A stretch of 24,783 nucleotides of DNA, from positions 1 through 24,783 of the forward strand of contig JAEWCF010000099.1 of assembly GCA_023390775.1 (NCBI GenBank), in the 5' to 3' direction. The number at the start of each line of letters is the position of its first letter. Positions within the stretch are counted from its first letter, which is position 1. Below, piece after piece: positions 8,094 through 14,669 of the stretch. This stretch comes from Bacteroidota bacterium. Lineage in GTDB: Bacteria > Bacteroidota > Bacteroidia > Flavobacteriales > Flavobacteriaceae. Under the pieces are notes generated by a model. The model saw nothing but the letters and a program-made list of their open reading frames with translations, had not been told where the DNA came from and made no database searches. A program made the translations under genes and the position numbers.

Positions 8094-8097
8094 CACC

Positions 8098-8469
8098 ATG
8101 GACATTGCCACCTACGATGATGTTGATCGCCTGATGCGCGACTTTTATTCAAGGCTGCTTGCCGATGGGCGGATTGGATATTTGTTTACCGATGTGGCAA
8201 AAATCGACCTTGAAAAGCACATGCCCAAAATCGTCGGGTTCTGGGCGCAGAACCTGCTCGGCATCGGATCCTATTCGGCAAACGTCATGAAAATCCACCT
8301 GGACCTGAATGAAAAAAGCCCCCTGAAAAGGGAGCATTTTGAAATTTGGCTTGGCCATCTGCACGAGGCAATAGATTCGCGATTTACCGGTCCGGTAGCC
8401 GAAAACCTCAAGACCCGCGCACTGTCCATCGCGACGGTGATGCAAATTAAGATCGGGACTACGATTTGA
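8098..8469 (+). CDS. Group III truncated haemoglobin
   Basis: 123 residues, the usual length of this family. Features seen are Tyr17 in the RDFYSRLL helix (B10, the distal ligand-stabilising tyrosine), the RIGYLFTDVAKIDLEKHMPKI region, His80 in KREHFEIWL as the probable proximal haem ligand (F8), and Trp84 four residues later, matching the G8 tryptophan of Campylobacter Ctb-like proteins. Family members bind O2 or NO and are linked to nitrosative stress or oxygen handling; the exact role here is unknown. The gene follows a terminator and its 3' end overlaps the convergent T9SS cargo gene by 11 bp. Confidence 0.92.
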   Translation: MDIATYDDVDRLMRDFYSRLLADGRIGYLFTDVAKIDLEKHMPKIVGFWAQNLLGIGSYSANVMKIHLDLNEKSPLKREHFEIWLGHLHEAIDSRFTGPVAENLKTRALSIATVMQIKIGTTI

Positions 8470-9961
8470 TTAAACGCGTGGTTGCCGATCTTCCTTCGGA
8501 GGTGACCTTTACCGTGTATATTCCGTTGGGGAATGCCGAGACACTGATTTCCTGGCCCGCGTCGGCCGACAGGACTTTCCGACCCGTGAGATCAAAGAAT
8601 TCGGCTGAGCCCGACACGCCTTCGGGCAGCGAGAGACGCACCTTATCGCCCGCGGGATTGGGGTAAATCGCAAACTTAAAACTCTCCTGATCAATTAACG
8701 AAAGCGTGGGATCGGTAAGGCAAATGCTAAAGGCCGAAATCGTCAGCGGCGTCGAGAATTCATTGACTACCCGCACAAAATAGGTCTCGCCGATGGCCAG
8801 CGTGGTCATCGACAAGGTTTCGGACTGGCCCTGCCCGGTCGCGTTTCGGCAGGCCAACAAGGGACCATTGCAAGAGCCCGTAAAAACCTGGATTCCGGAG
8901 CTGATCGTCGGGTCGGCCTGAACATAGAATTGCATCGCCGTAGACGTGGCCACGAAGCTGAACCAAGTATCCTGCGACGGGTTTGGCGAACAAGTTCCGG
9001 TAGCGGCGGGACCGTCTAAAGTGGATCCGCTGAAGGTGTAATTCACGGGCGAACAGGTAGCCGAAGGCGTCAGGGCAATCGCATCGGCGCAATCATCGTT
9101 GGCCGGGGCCGGATATTCCTGGACGCAGATTGTCATGGTCGCGGTGCTGAGCGGAGTCACATATTCATTGACCACCCGGATAAGGTACGTTTGCCCAATC
9201 ACAAATGTATTGGCGAGTAAATTCTCCCCCGCGCCCTGGCCATTGACGTTACGGCAGGCGAAGAGCGTTCCGTCGCAAGACTCCGTATAAACCTGAAACC
9301 CAGTGCTGACAGTAGAGTCGCCCGAGATGGCGATCCGCATCATGGCCTGAGTCGCCACAAAGCTAAACCAGACGTCCTGCGAAGGATTGGGCGAACACGA
9401 TCCCGTGGCCGCGGGTCCATCGAGCGTGGCGCCACTAAAGCTAAAAGTTACCTGATCACACGTCGGGCCCGGGACAAGCGCGATCGCATCGGCGCAATTG
9501 TCGTTGGCCGGCGCGGGATATTCCCTCAGGCAAATTGAAAAAGTATTGGCGGTTGGCGCGGTAAACGCATTGAAAACCCGAATATAATAGGCGGTGCCAA
9601 TCGTAAAATCGTTAAACATCGTACTCTCAGCGCTCCCCGAAGCATTATTGGCGTTGCGGCAGATGATGCGATTCCCCGCACAACTGCTCTCATAGACTTC
9701 AAACCCATTGCTCACGCCGGCCGTTCCAAAAAGGGTGACGCCCATCATTTGACTGGTAGCGGTAAACCAATACCAGACATCCTGTGAGGCACCCGATGCG
9801 CAAACCGGAACGCTGCCGGAAAGCGTCGATCCGCTGAAGGTTCCCGTTACGGCATCGCAACTTTGCGAAGGAAACAGCTCAATGGCGTTGGCGCATTCGT
9901 CATTTTGGGACGTCGCCACCATCGTTGAAAAAATGAATAAAAGAGTATAAATCGTTTTCAT
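8459..9961 (-). CDS. Three-repeat secreted protein with type A T9SS sorting domain
   Basis: 500 residues from ATG at 9961 (MKTIYTLLFIFSTMVATSQ signal peptide); an earlier in-frame start at 9991 would put ten residues ahead of the signal peptide and is rejected. Three tandem repeats of about 132 residues occupy residues 20-151, 152-286 and 287-418. Each begins NDxCAxAIxL and carries SQDxWxxFxAT, a CRN motif and a YxxRVxNxxxxP strand, ending in SIC or TIC; paired cysteines suggest disulphides. Residues about 425-500 are a type A sorting domain with YPNPAGDKV, FFDLTGRKV and NGIYTVKV, ending in TRLIKS, which directs export through the type IX system and surface attachment. It is probably a cell-surface adhesin or carbohydrate-binding protein; ligand unknown. 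Confidence 0.93.
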   Translation of the reverse strand: MKTIYTLLFIFSTMVATSQNDECANAIELFPSQSCDAVTGTFSGSTLSGSVPVCASGASQDVWYWFTATSQMMGVTLFGTAGVSNGFEVYESSCAGNRIICRNANNASGSAESTMFNDFTIGTAYYIRVFNAFTAPTANTFSICLREYPAPANDNCADAIALVPGPTCDQVTFSFSGATLDGPAATGSCSPNPSQDVWFSFVATQAMMRIAISGDSTVSTGFQVYTESCDGTLFACRNVNGQGAGENLLANTFVIGQTYLIRVVNEYVTPLSTATMTICVQEYPAPANDDCADAIALTPSATCSPVNYTFSGSTLDGPAATGTCSPNPSQDTWFSFVATSTAMQFYVQADPTISSGIQVFTGSCNGPLLACRNATGQGQSETLSMTTLAIGETYFVRVVNEFSTPLTISAFSICLTDPTLSLIDQESFKFAIYPNPAGDKVRLSLPEGVSGSAEFFDLTGRKVLSADAGQEISVSAFPNGIYTVKVTSEGRSATTRLIKS

Positions 9962-9979
9962 GTTAAGGTCATTTGACAA

Positions 9980-9987
9980 CAAACTTA
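9980..9987 (-). promoter_or_regulatory. -7 promoter element of the three-repeat T9SS gene
   Basis: The minus strand reads TAAGTTTG, an exact TAnnTTTG match, 18 nt before the ATG at 9961. No convincing TTG lies at the -33 position, so strength is uncertain. Confidence 0.5.
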
Positions 9988-10089
9988 ACACATTCGGAAT
10001 TATCCACAGCCGCCGCCACGTGGGAAATACCGCAACATCTACCGTCCAGGCGAAGTTTTTACTATATTAGTGGAGCCTAAGAAAGCATC

Positions 10090-11148
10090 ATGAACATCAT
10101 CATAACAGGATCAGGAAGTTACATTCCCGAGGTCACGATCACCAACGCCGACTTCAACCACCACGAGTTCCTGGATGAGTCGGGAGAGCAGCTCCACCAC
10201 CCCAACGATGTGGTCATCTCCAAATTCAAGGACATCACCGGAATCATGGAAAGGCGTTACGTCCCGGATTCCATGACCACCAGCGACATTGCATTCTTTG
10301 CCGCCGAAAAAGCAATTGCCGACGCCGCCATCGACCCGGAGACATTGGACTATCTCATCATGGCACACAATTTTGGCGATGTCAGGGCAGGTGCCATCCA
10401 AGGCGATTCGGTGCCCAGCCTGGCCAGCCGGGTCAAGCAGAGGCTCGGGATCAAAAATCCCCATTGCGTCGCATACGACCTTTTGTTCGGTTGCCCGGGT
10501 TGGATCGAGGGCGTTTTGCAGGCCAATGCGCTCATTAAATCGGGGATGGCCAATCGGTGCCTGGTCATCGGCGCCGAGACGCTTTCAAGAGTGGTCGATG
10601 TGCATGACCGGGATTCGATGATCTATTCTGACGGGGCCGGAGCCGCGGTCCTCGAGGTATCCGACGGGCCCCAGGGGCTGCTCTCGCACGAAAGCGCCAC
10701 CTATGCCTGCGACGAGGCCGATTACCTCTTTTTTGGACAATCGTACAACCGCACGCACAACCCCGATGTCCGTTACATCAAGATGCACGGCCGCAAAATC
10801 TATGAATTCGCGCTCAACCACGTGCCGCAAGCCATGAAAAGCTGCCTGGAAAAAAGCGGGTTGGACATCAGCCAGGTCAAGAAAATACTGATCCACCAGG
10901 CCAACGAAAAAATGGACGACGCCATCATCGCGCGGTTTTACAAACTCTGCAATTTCACGCCCCCCGCCGGCGTCATGCCCATGAGCATCCACAAATTGGG
11001 CAACAGCAGCGTGGCAACGGTCCCCACGCTTTACGACCTTTTGGTCAAGGGATTGCTGGAGGGCCATTCCATCGAGACGGGCGACGTACTGCTGTTCGCA
11101 TCGGTGGGCGCGGGCATGAACATAAACGCATTCGTTTACAGATATTGA
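10090..11148 (+). CDS. Ketoacyl-ACP synthase III family protein (FabH-like)
   Basis: 352 residues from ATG 10090. The thiolase-fold Claisen-condensing triad is complete: Cys135 in LLFGCPGWIEG, His269 in LIHQANEKM and Asn305 in KLGNSSVATVP. Compared with housekeeping FabH (about 320-330 residues) it has an N-terminal insertion around residues 24-48 (DFNHHEFLDESGE region) and a divergent end, GAGMNINAFVYRY. It should load an acyl-CoA onto Cys135 and condense it with malonyl-ACP or another nucleophile. The altered ends and the absence of other fab genes suggest a specialised acyl product rather than general fatty acid initiation. A methyltransferase and a glycosyltransferase follow on the same strand, but with gaps of 178 and 161 nt, so a shared pathway is only a possibility. 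TATATTAG at 10063-10070 may be a weak -7 element. Confidence 0.88.
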   Translation: MNIIITGSGSYIPEVTITNADFNHHEFLDESGEQLHHPNDVVISKFKDITGIMERRYVPDSMTTSDIAFFAAEKAIADAAIDPETLDYLIMAHNFGDVRAGAIQGDSVPSLASRVKQRLGIKNPHCVAYDLLFGCPGWIEGVLQANALIKSGMANRCLVIGAETLSRVVDVHDRDSMIYSDGAGAAVLEVSDGPQGLLSHESATYACDEADYLFFGQSYNRTHNPDVRYIKMHGRKIYEFALNHVPQAMKSCLEKSGLDISQVKKILIHQANEKMDDAIIARFYKLCNFTPPAGVMPMSIHKLGNSSVATVPTLYDLLVKGLLEGHSIETGDVLLFASVGAGMNINAFVYRY

Positions 11149-11288
11149 TCAGGGCGCGTGCCTTGCACCGGGCTGTCCGCTATAGCTTTTGCAGGCCCGT
11201 GCCACGATTTGGGTGAATGACCCGGCCGAAACTCCCGGGCCTTGCCAAAAGGCTGCCGCTTCCATCCCTCGCGCCGCGCGGGCACATT
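11149..11288 (-). repeat. Dispersed inverted-repeat element, copy B
   Basis: Read on the minus strand, it opens with GTGCCCGCGC (11285-11276), then GCGAGGGATGGAAGCGGCA (shared 13-mer GATGGAAGCGGCA with copy C), and ends with TATAGCGGACAGCCC and CGCGCCC. Inner arms AGCTTTTGCAGGCCCG (11184-11199) and CGGGCCTTGCCAAAAGGCT (11236-11254) are near-perfect inverted repeats, so the element can fold into a long hairpin. It fills the gap between the ketoacyl synthase and methyltransferase genes. Confidence 0.75.
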
Positions 11289-11300
11289 CTCCTAAAGTCA

Positions 11301-11308
11301 TATCTTTG
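11301..11308 (+). promoter_or_regulatory. -7 promoter element of the methyltransferase gene
   Basis: TATCTTTG is an exact TAnnTTTG match, 18 nt before the ATG at 11327. It supports that start over an upstream one in the same frame at 11189, which would run through the repeat element. No clear -33 TTG is present. Confidence 0.55.
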
Positions 11309-11326
11309 CCCCGCGAACCCCATTAT

Positions 11327-11848
11327 ATGTACGAAGAAGTTTACCCGGAAAAGCGTTTTCGCCTAACCCTCGATTTCCTTAGAAAGCATGTCTCACCGCA
11401 AGACCGGATCCTGGATCTTGGAGTTCCCAATCCGTTTTCAATGATCATGAAACGCGAAGGATTTCAGGTGAGCAATACACGGGGAGAAGACCTCGACCTG
11501 GACCAGAGCGCGCTAAACGCCGGCGGTTACGATGTGGTCACCGCATTTGAAATCTTCGAGCACCTGCTCAATCCCTTCACCGTCCTGCAAAACGTCAAAT
11601 CAAAAAAACTGCTGATTTCGGTGCCGCTCCGGCTCTGGTTCTCGCCGGCCTACCGCAGCAAGTCCGATATGTGGGACCGGCACTACCATGAATTCGAGGA
11701 CTGGCAACTGGACTGGTTGCTTGAAAAAACGGGCTGGAAGATCTTGGCGCGGGAGAAGTGGACCAATCCGGTCAAAAAAATCGGGCTAAGGCCATTGCTG
11801 AGGAAATTCACCCCGAGATATTACATTGTTTATGCTGAAAGGTTGTGA
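11327..11848 (+). CDS. Class I SAM-dependent methyltransferase
   Basis: 173 residues from ATG 11327 (MYEEVYPEKRFRLTLDFL). SAM-binding motif I appears as ILDLGVPNP (residues 28-36), and residues 70-80 (VVTAFEIFEHL) form the post-motif of type 11/23 methyltransferases. Aromatic-rich residues around 105-130 (LWFSPAYRSKSDMWDRHYHEF) probably form the substrate side. The protein is short but complete. The frame is open for 46 codons upstream, but that part lies in repeat copy B and ahead of the promoter. Its substrate is unknown; the glycosyltransferase downstream and ketoacyl synthase upstream hint at lipid or polysaccharide modification. Its stop codon TGA forms the first three bases of a heptamer array. 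Confidence 0.87.
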   Translation: MYEEVYPEKRFRLTLDFLRKHVSPQDRILDLGVPNPFSMIMKREGFQVSNTRGEDLDLDQSALNAGGYDVVTAFEIFEHLLNPFTVLQNVKSKKLLISVPLRLWFSPAYRSKSDMWDRHYHEFEDWQLDWLLEKTGWKILAREKWTNPVKKIGLRPLLRKFTPRYYIVYAERL

Positions 11849-11887
11849 GTTTTGGGTTATGGGTTATGAGTTATGAGTTATGGTGTA
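11846..11887. repeat. Heptamer tandem array (TGAGTTA/TGGGTTA)
   Basis: Six 7-base units beginning exactly at the methyltransferase stop codon: TGAGTTT, TGGGTTA, TGGGTTA, TGAGTTA, TGAGTTA, TGGTGTA. Confidence 0.85.
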
Positions 11888-11980
11888 AATAATAACAAAT
11901 CCCCCTGATTGCGCAATTCGGCGAAGAAATTCAAAATTTACTCCCGTTTGGTCATTCAGTTCAGCTTCGCCTCGGGTCAA

Positions 11981-12008
11981 AATTTATAATTTGTAATTTA
12001 TAATTTAT
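11981..12008. repeat. Heptamer tandem array (AATTTAT) ending at a start codon
   Basis: Four units, AATTTAT, AATTTGT, AATTTAT, AATTTAT, running directly into AATG of the glycosyltransferase start (ATG at 12010). It makes the ribosome-entry region very A/T-rich and unstructured, which would favour initiation in a genus that makes little use of Shine-Dalgarno pairing. Confidence 0.8.
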
Positions 12009-12009
12009 A

Positions 12010-12855
12010 ATGTCCTACTCGGTGATCATCCCCGCCCACAACGAAGCCGCCTTCATCGGGATGATGCTGGAATCGCTTGCAAATCAAACATTCCTGCCTT
12101 CGTGCGTCGTGGTGGTGGACGACAACTCCACCGATGCGACCTATGGAATTGCGCAAACCTTTGCCGATCGGTTTGAGAAATTTACGGTTATCCGGAACAT
12201 TTCGGGAACCGAACACCTGCCGGGAAGCAAGGTGATCCGGGCCTTTAACAAAGGCCTCGAAGTTGCCGATCTAAACGAGTGCATCGTCAAACTCGACGCC
12301 GACCTCATCCTGCCGCCCCAATATTTCCAGAGAATCATCGAGACGTTCCAATCCGATTCCAAAATCGGGATGGCTGGCGGTTTTGCGGCGATAGTACAGG
12401 ATGGCAATTGGGTCGTTGAAAATCTGACCGACAAGGACCACATTCGCGGCGCATTCAAGGCGTATCGCAAGGAATGTTTCGAGCAGATCGGCGGGTTGCG
12501 GCCGGCAATGGGTTGGGACACGGTGGATGAATTGCTTGCCCGGTACCACGGCTGGAAAGTCGTGACCATCGCGGAATTGCAGGTCAAGCACCTGAAACCG
12601 ACGGGGGCGACCTACGGAAAAGAGGCGCGTTACAAACAGGGCGCGGCTTTTTACAGGCTCGGTTACGGATTCTGGATCACCGCAATCGCAGCGGCCAAAC
12701 TCGCGCTTAGAAAGAAAAAGCCCGGGCTGTTCGCCGATTACCTGGCGGGATATTTTCAAGCGGCGAAATCCGGCGAAAGCCTCCTCGTTTCTGCCGAACA
12801 GGCCAAATGGATCCGGAATTACCGATGGTCAAGGATGAAGGCCAAACTGTTTTGA
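12010..12855 (+). CDS. Family 2 glycosyltransferase
   Basis: 281 residues from ATG 12010. The GT-A fold is plain: SVIIPAHNEAAFI at the N-terminus, VVVVDDNSTD (DDN at 37-39) for nucleotide binding, and KLDADLILP (D96 and D98) as the DxD metal site. The acceptor region contains FKAYRKECFEQIGGLRPAMGWDTVDELLARY (cited by residues about 149-178), typical of family 2 enzymes. No membrane-spanning segment is convincing apart from a hydrophobic stretch near residues 219-235. It probably transfers a sugar to a cell-envelope lipid or polysaccharide; donor and acceptor are unknown. It converges on the next gene with only 2 nt between stops. Confidence 0.92.
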   Translation: MSYSVIIPAHNEAAFIGMMLESLANQTFLPSCVVVVDDNSTDATYGIAQTFADRFEKFTVIRNISGTEHLPGSKVIRAFNKGLEVADLNECIVKLDADLILPPQYFQRIIETFQSDSKIGMAGGFAAIVQDGNWVVENLTDKDHIRGAFKAYRKECFEQIGGLRPAMGWDTVDELLARYHGWKVVTIAELQVKHLKPTGATYGKEARYKQGAAFYRLGYGFWITAIAAAKLALRKKKPGLFADYLAGYFQAAKSGESLLVSAEQAKWIRNYRWSRMKAKLF

Positions 12856-12857
12856 CC

Positions 12858-13229
12858 CTATTCAAATTTTTCGTGGAGCTTCCAAAATGAAATGGATGGC
12901 GGGCCTTCCAAAAACGCCTGCGACTGCACGATGAATTCCTTCATGTGATCGGTTTCCATGTGCTGGTTGCGGTAGTAGCCTTCATCGTCCCAGCGTTCAA
13001 AGAGCATTATGTTCGCATTGTTGGCCTGGTCCACGTGCAGGTCAATCGAGACAAAGTGATTCTCCTTTCGGACATCCTCGATCAAGCGACGGAGCGCGTT
13101 AACGGCATCCACGCTCTTATTGGGTTGTGCCCGATACGTAATCAAAACATAGACATCGTCGCGCGGATCGGTTTTTTTACAACCGGCGAACAAGAGCGCA
13201 AACAAAAGGATGGGAAGTAGTCTTTTCAT
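12858..13229 (-). CDS. Lipoprotein with antibiotic-biosynthesis-monooxygenase-type (ABM) domain
   Basis: 123 residues from ATG 13229; an earlier in-frame start at 13262 adds a charged leader and is less likely. MKRLLPILLFALLFAGC is a lipoprotein signal with Cys17 as the lipidation site. The rest is one dimeric alpha/beta-barrel ABM domain: a first strand YVLITYRAQP, a helix with VNALRRLIEDVRKE, strands FVSIDLHVD and NIMLFERWDDEGYYRNQHMETDHMKEF (residues about 77-100), as in YgiN-like proteins. Cytoplasmic relatives act on quinols or polyketides, but an exported, membrane-anchored version is less usual. Substrate unknown; it may only be a ligand-binding protein. Confidence 0.87.
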   Translation of the reverse strand: MKRLLPILLFALLFAGCKKTDPRDDVYVLITYRAQPNKSVDAVNALRRLIEDVRKENHFVSIDLHVDQANNANIMLFERWDDEGYYRNQHMETDHMKEFIVQSQAFLEGPPSISFWKLHEKFE

Positions 13230-13424
13230 AAAGTGTGTTTTTGCCGCGATCCGGCGGTTCACAATCTAAATTTAGGATTATTTGCGGTAAAAAGCACGGC
13301 TGACGCAATATTTGTCTTTAGCTTGGCGATTGACGACGGACGAGTTTAATGACGAATGGCTATGTCGAACGTCGAACGGACTAAATCTTTATCATTTCAA
13401 CTATAATAATGTTCAGTAAAAGCA
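13230..13424. other. Gene-free stretch ahead of the heptamer arrays
   Basis: No gene is seen. CTAAATTTAG at 13266-13275 is a perfect 10-bp palindrome, and its minus-strand TAAATTTA differs by one base from a -7 element for the lipoprotein gene. ATGTCGAACGTCGAACG at 13362-13378 is the exact inverse of a block at 2184-2200 and consists of two GTCGAAC heptamers. Confidence 0.6.
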
Positions 13425-13555
13425 AAACTGAAAGCTGATAGCTGATAGCCGATAGCTACTGACTGACACCAGTTATAAAGTTGCAAGTTAGAAAGTTCCC
13501 ATCAACGATACACGAATCAGAGCAATCAGTTCTAATGATACTCCAATCAAACTGA
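13425..13555. repeat. Imperfect tandem duplication, unit 1
   Basis: It opens with heptamers AAACTGA, AAGCTGA, TAGCTGA, TAGCCGA, TAGCTAC, TGACTGA, CACCAGT, then a TATAAAGTTGCAAGTT...AAAGTTCCC part, and ends with TACACGAATCAGAGCAA...TACTCCAATCAAACTGA (13509-13555). The same order of parts is repeated in unit 2. Confidence 0.85.
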
Positions 13556-13694
13556 TAGCTGATAGCTGATAGCTGATAGCTGATAGCTATTAACTGACAA
13601 CAGTTCTAAAGTTGTAAGTTGTAAAGTTTCCCACACAACGAAACACAGGTACACGAATTAGAGCAACCAGTTAATGTTACTCCAATCAAACTGA
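13549..13694. repeat. Imperfect tandem duplication, unit 2, with expanded TAGCTGA array
   Basis: Begins with AAACTGA and four perfect TAGCTGA heptamers (13556-13583), then TAGCTAT, TAACTGA, CAACAGT, a TCTAAAGTTGTAAGTT part, and TACACGAATTAGAGCAA...TACTCCAATCAAACTGA at 13650-13694, closely matching 13509-13555. The overlap at 13549-13555 is the shared heptamer. Confidence 0.85.
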
Positions 13695-13722
13695 AAACTG
13701 ACGGTTGAAAATTGAAAGCTAC
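13688..13722. repeat. Heptamer array joining the duplication to element copy C
   Basis: Units AAACTGA, AAACTGA, CGGTTGA, AAATTGA, AAGCTAC follow without gaps and abut the TAGCCCCCGCG that opens element copy C. Confidence 0.8.
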
Positions 13723-13860
13723 TAGCCCCCGCGTGAGCGATGGAAGCGGCATTTGAAGGCAAAGCCGAAAAATACAGCGGACAGCGCGGCCCCGGGCGGC
13801 GTGGAAAATCCTGCCGGCAGGCGACCCTGCAGCGCGCCGCCCGGGGACACGCCCAACCTT
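13723..13860 (+). repeat. Dispersed inverted-repeat element, copy C, with strong hairpin
   Basis: Contains GATGGAAGCGGCA (13739-13751) and ATACAGCGGACAGC (13772-13785), both shared with copy B (there on the minus strand). A perfect 12-bp inverted repeat, CCCCGGGCGGCG (13790-13801) with CGCCGCCCGGGG (13835-13846), encloses 33 nt holding the palindrome CTGCCGGCAG (13811-13820). It ends in ACACGCCC, like the other copies. It lies just ahead of the mlaE promoter. Confidence 0.8.
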
Positions 13861-13882
13861 CCAAAATTTGCATAAAGCCCCT

Positions 13883-13911
13883 TTGGATTGGGCAACTAAT
13901 GTGTATTTTAG
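13883..13911 (+). promoter_or_regulatory. Probable promoter of mlaEF, TTG-N18-TATTTTAG
   Basis: TTG at 13883-13885 and TATTTTAG at 13904-13911 with an 18-nt spacer; one mismatch to TAnnTTTG. It ends 5 nt before the ATG at 13917, so the leader would be absent or extremely short, and the longer frame starting at 13740 in the repeat element is excluded. Confidence 0.5.
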
Positions 13912-13916
13912 CGGCT

Positions 13917-14669
13917 ATGATTAAAATGTTAGTCCGCTACCTTTCGCAAATGGGCCGTTATTTCCTGATGTGGAAGGAAATTTTCAGGAGGCCCACCAAA
14001 TGGTCGGTGATGCGCGGGCTGATTTTCAAGGAAATCGATGATCTGGTCATCGGTTCGCTGGGGATCGTCTGTTTCATTTCGTTCTTCGTGGGCGGGGTGG
14101 TGGCGATCCAAACCGCGCTCAACCTGACCAACCCGCTGATCCCGCGGTACCTGATCGGGTTTGCGACACGGCAATCGGTCATCCTGGAATTTGCGCCGAC
14201 GTTCATCTCGATCGTCATGGCAGGGAAAATGGGCTCCTTCATCACTTCGAGCATCGGGACCATGCGCGTCACCGAACAGATCGATGCGCTCGAGGTCATG
14301 GGCGTGAATGCGGTCAATTACCTCGTCTTTCCAAAATTGATCGCGCTCCTGCTCTACCCTTTCGTCATCGGCATTTCCATGTTTCTCGGGATTTTGGGCG
14401 GATGGATGGCGGCGGTCTACGGCGGATTTGGGACCAGCGACGAATTCATCGGCGGGATCCAGGGCGATTTCATCCCGTTCCACATCGCCTATGCGTTCAT
14501 CAAGACCTTTGTGTTCGCGCTTTTGCTGGCAACCATTCCGTCCTTTCACGGTTTCTACATGAAAGGCGGTGCGCTCGAGGTGGGAAAGGCCTCCACGGTT
14601 TCGTTCGTCTGGACGTCGGTGACCATCATTTTGCTCAATTATGTATTAACCCAAATGCTGCTTAGCTGA
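13917..14669 (+). CDS. mlaE: MlaE-family lipid ABC transporter permease
   Basis: 250 residues from ATG 13917, the usual family length; the frame is open to 13740, but that part runs through a repeat element. Family marks are the N-terminal amphipathic part (YFLMWKEIFRRPTKW), the first membrane segment SLGIVCFISFFVGGVVAIQTALN, FAPTFISIVMAGKMGSFITSSIGTMRVTEQIDALEVMG (residues about 94-131, the permease signature with the coupling Glu-Gln-Ile-Asp-Ala) and four to five further membrane segments. It forms the inner-membrane channel of a Mla-type phospholipid transport complex with the MlaF ATPase encoded next; stop and start overlap as TGATG. The substrate-binding MCE protein MlaD is not adjacent on either side. 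Confidence 0.95.
   Translation: MIKMLVRYLSQMGRYFLMWKEIFRRPTKWSVMRGLIFKEIDDLVIGSLGIVCFISFFVGGVVAIQTALNLTNPLIPRYLIGFATRQSVILEFAPTFISIVMAGKMGSFITSSIGTMRVTEQIDALEVMGVNAVNYLVFPKLIALLLYPFVIGISMFLGILGGWMAAVYGGFGTSDEFIGGIQGDFIPFHIAYAFIKTFVFALLLATIPSFHGFYMKGGALEVGKASTVSFVWTSVTIILLNYVLTQMLLS

Noticed and set aside
11189..11326. N-terminal extension of the methyltransferase by 46 residues
   Set aside because: It runs through repeat copy B and past a perfect -7 element; residue make-up is Ala/Pro/Arg-rich and unlike the rest.
13425..13694. CRISPR array
   Set aside because: Repeat units are 7 nt without unique spacers, and the longer duplicated parts are not separated by spacers; no cas genes are nearby.
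13740..13916. N-terminal extension of MlaE by 59 residues
   Set aside because: The extension would be encoded by the hairpin element and ahead of the promoter; its composition is unlike MlaE and the family starts near 13917.
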